Origin: Anaerolineae bacterium
GTDB taxonomy: Bacteria; Chloroflexota; Anaerolineae; Anaerolineales; Villigracilaceae
Length of the DNA stretch: 7,266 bases
Assembly: GCA_003524705.1 (NCBI GenBank)
Contig: DQGV01000206.1
Coordinates: forward strand, 388 to 7,653
Direction: 5' to 3'
The notes below the pieces were generated by a model. It made no database searches. It saw only the letters and a list, made by a program, of their open reading frames with translations, and was not told where the DNA came from. Position numbers and translations under genes: made by a program. Below are positions 6,256-7,266 of this stretch, piece after piece (positions within the stretch are counted from its first letter, which is position 1; each line of letters opens with the position of its first letter).

Positions 6256-7197
6256 TTAAACGCTTAAATCAAACAGTTTCGAAACTTGATGAAAATCAAC
6301 TTTGCGAGCCGACTCATAACCACTTGGTACTTCTATAAGTACACCGAATGTTTCCTCTTCAAATGGAAGATTTCTATAATTATTTAACAAATAGTATGCT
6401 GCTCCTGCTGTTCCATCATCACCTAAGCCCGCAATAACTATTATAGTTTTATTCGGATGGTATTCATCTTTGAGTTTTAGAATTACGGCATAATCAATAT
6501 CTGAACTGTCACGACCTATAGAGCGGTTAACACCTTTGACAAAATTAAGTCCAGATTTATTGCTTTTAATTTCAGCATTAGCTTCAACTATTATGCTGTA
6601 GTTCAACTCAAAACGGAAATAAGTGTTTTGGAATTTAGCTAGTATTTCACGGGTTTTAGAATTATGTGCTCCAATGCAAATAATGCTTCGATTCCAATAA
6701 TCTAGCATTTGTTCACTATCTTCAACAGTAATTCTTGTTTTTCCTTTGGTTGATTTCTCAATAGCCTGATAAACATATGAAAGCGCTATTGCATCTCCTT
6801 TACCATAAACATATTGAGAACCAACGATTATGGGTTGGGATAAACGTTTTGGATCATTTCTATATAACTTTGAATGTTCTAAGTCATCAAGTTGCCTTCG
6901 CCAAGCTGAAATGTAAATCCAGCTATCTTCTTCAGAAACGGTACCTAAAACTCTAGATAATGGGTTGATAAGACGAATAGTTTGAAATGCCTTTTGTCCA
7001 AAGTCAACAAATATTTCAGCAAAAACACCAACAAATGCACCTAATAGTAAAAGAAAGAACCCAGAAACATCTTTCTGAAGAGTCAGAAATAAAATCATTC
7101 CCACAACAAATCCTATCAGAATACCTGTAGACATTCTTGTGAGAAAGTTTTCAAAAAAAGTTGAAATTTTTTTTAGATAAAATTTTAAGTTATCCAT
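6256..7197 (-). CDS. Two-TM membrane-anchored protein with large soluble domain, function unknown
   Basis: I do not recognise the family. Starting at ATG 7197 the protein has 313 residues: a basic, amphipathic N-terminus, two membrane helices (about 23-41 and 44-65), and a soluble domain of some 245 residues that should face the cytoplasm if the N-terminus does. Features of that domain are YVYGKGDAIALSYVYQA (129-145), SIICIGAHNSKTREIL (171-186) and TIIVIAGLGDDGTAGAAYYL (251-270). The last two look like strand-glycine-loop-helix units of a Rossmann-like nucleotide-binding fold. The layout of two helices plus a Rossmann-like domain recalls nucleotide-sensing effectors such as the SLOG/STALD group, but no diagnostic motif confirms it. 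The frame stays open to a GTG at 7233, yet that codon has AAGAGG directly against it and the intervening 12 codons contain a promoter -10. I therefore prefer the ATG. It probably forms an operon with the small zinc-ribbon gene. Spot-counted lines here are about 32-33% GC, lower than parts of the ABC and zinc-ribbon genes. Confidence 0.78.
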   Translation of the reverse strand: MDNLKFYLKKISTFFENFLTRMSTGILIGFVVGMILFLTLQKDVSGFFLLLLGAFVGVFAEIFVDFGQKAFQTIRLINPLSRVLGTVSEEDSWIYISAWRRQLDDLEHSKLYRNDPKRLSQPIIVGSQYVYGKGDAIALSYVYQAIEKSTKGKTRITVEDSEQMLDYWNRSIICIGAHNSKTREILAKFQNTYFRFELNYSIIVEANAEIKSNKSGLNFVKGVNRSIGRDSSDIDYAVILKLKDEYHPNKTIIVIAGLGDDGTAGAAYYLLNNYRNLPFEEETFGVLIEVPSGYESARKVDFHQVSKLFDLSV

Positions 7198-7207
7198 AAA
7201 GGAAAAT

Positions 7208-7216
7208 ATTATAGCA
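7208..7216 (-). promoter_or_regulatory. Extended -10 promoter (TGCTATAAT) for the two-TM gene
   Basis: On the minus strand the sequence reads TGCTATAAT, a perfect extended -10 element. No good -35 is present at the expected distance, which is normal for extended -10 promoters. Transcription would begin near 7201, only a few bases before the ATG at 7197. The message would be leaderless or nearly so, and this argues against the GTG start at 7233. Confidence 0.5.
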
Positions 7217-7236
7217 TTTCTAGAAAAAATCACCTC

Positions 7237-7265
7237 TTGACAACTTACTAACTAGTAAGTAAAAT
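7237..7265 (+). promoter_or_regulatory. Near-consensus promoter facing a gene beyond the right edge
   Basis: TTGACA (7237-7242) and TAAAAT (7260-7265) are separated by exactly 17 bp. The -35 is a perfect sigma-70 match and the -10 differs at one position. It points rightwards out of the window, so the gene it serves is not visible. The spacer is almost filled by a palindrome, listed separately. Confidence 0.6.
7243..7260. promoter_or_regulatory. Palindromic operator, TetR-family style
   Basis: ACTTACTA and TAGTAAGT form a perfect 8-bp inverted repeat around a 2-bp centre (AC). It occupies the spacer between the -35 and -10 of the rightward promoter and overlaps the first base of the -10, so a bound repressor would block polymerase. 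Short-centre palindromes of the ACTNACTAGT kind are typical of TetR/AcrR repressors, which often control their own gene and an adjacent transporter. It also lies about 30 bp upstream of the leftward -10, so the two-TM gene could be affected as well. Confidence 0.6.
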
Positions 7266-7266
7266 C

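Noticed and set aside
6126..6338. 70-residue plus-strand reading frame overlapping the right-hand operon
   Set aside because: No recognisable motif, and it is antisense to two minus-strand frames, one of which has paired CPxC knuckles and the other membrane helices.
7198..7233. GTG start giving a 325-residue two-TM protein
   Set aside because: The Shine-Dalgarno-like AAGAGG directly touches the GTG, leaving no spacing, and an extended -10 promoter lies within these codons.

Overview
The window appears to be a chromosomal stretch from a moderately AT-rich bacterium. Three protein features suggest a Chloroflexota (Anaerolineae-like) lineage: the ComEC core reading AHIIAISGFNIAIIAG, a PlsY variant with a GSGHATTTNTIRQAG motif, and a type IV ABC half-transporter with a charged insert in its nucleotide-binding domain. 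This placement rests on recalled sequence style and is only moderately secure. No rRNA, tRNA, CRISPR array, insertion sequence or phage gene was recognised.

Layout: (1) Positions 1-1702, minus strand, hold a GufA/ZupT-type ZIP metal transporter followed after 9 bp by the N-terminal 294 codons of comEC, which runs off the left edge. (2) Positions 1776-3029, plus strand, hold a plsY-like acyltransferase whose C-terminus is missing, then a cytosolic-looking protein with an N-terminal zinc ribbon and a beta-rich C-terminal domain. A hairpin terminator at 3028-3059 probably serves both directions. (3) Positions 3070-3834, minus strand, hold an alpha-carbonic anhydrase with a lipoprotein signal. 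(4) A 223-bp divergent intergenic region carries a striking array of 9-bp TTAGACC-type repeats in both orientations, a small palindrome and a plausible sigma-70 promoter. (5) Positions 4058-6004, plus strand, hold an MsbA/LmrA-type exporter. (6) Positions 6010-7197, minus strand, hold a probable two-gene operon in locally AT-rich DNA: a two-TM protein with a large soluble domain, then a small double-CxxC protein. (7) The right edge holds a near-consensus plus-strand promoter whose spacer carries a perfect 8-2-8 palindrome, typical of a TetR-family operator, facing a gene outside the window.

Most genes are housekeeping or envelope functions (DNA uptake, zinc import, phospholipid synthesis, CO2 hydration, lipid or drug export) with no single pathway linking them. 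The parts most worth a second look are the 9-bp repeat array before the ABC exporter, the unassigned two-gene unit at the right end with its near-leaderless promoter, the truncated plsY, and the edge operator. I see no complete new defence or mobile system that the sequence alone can support.
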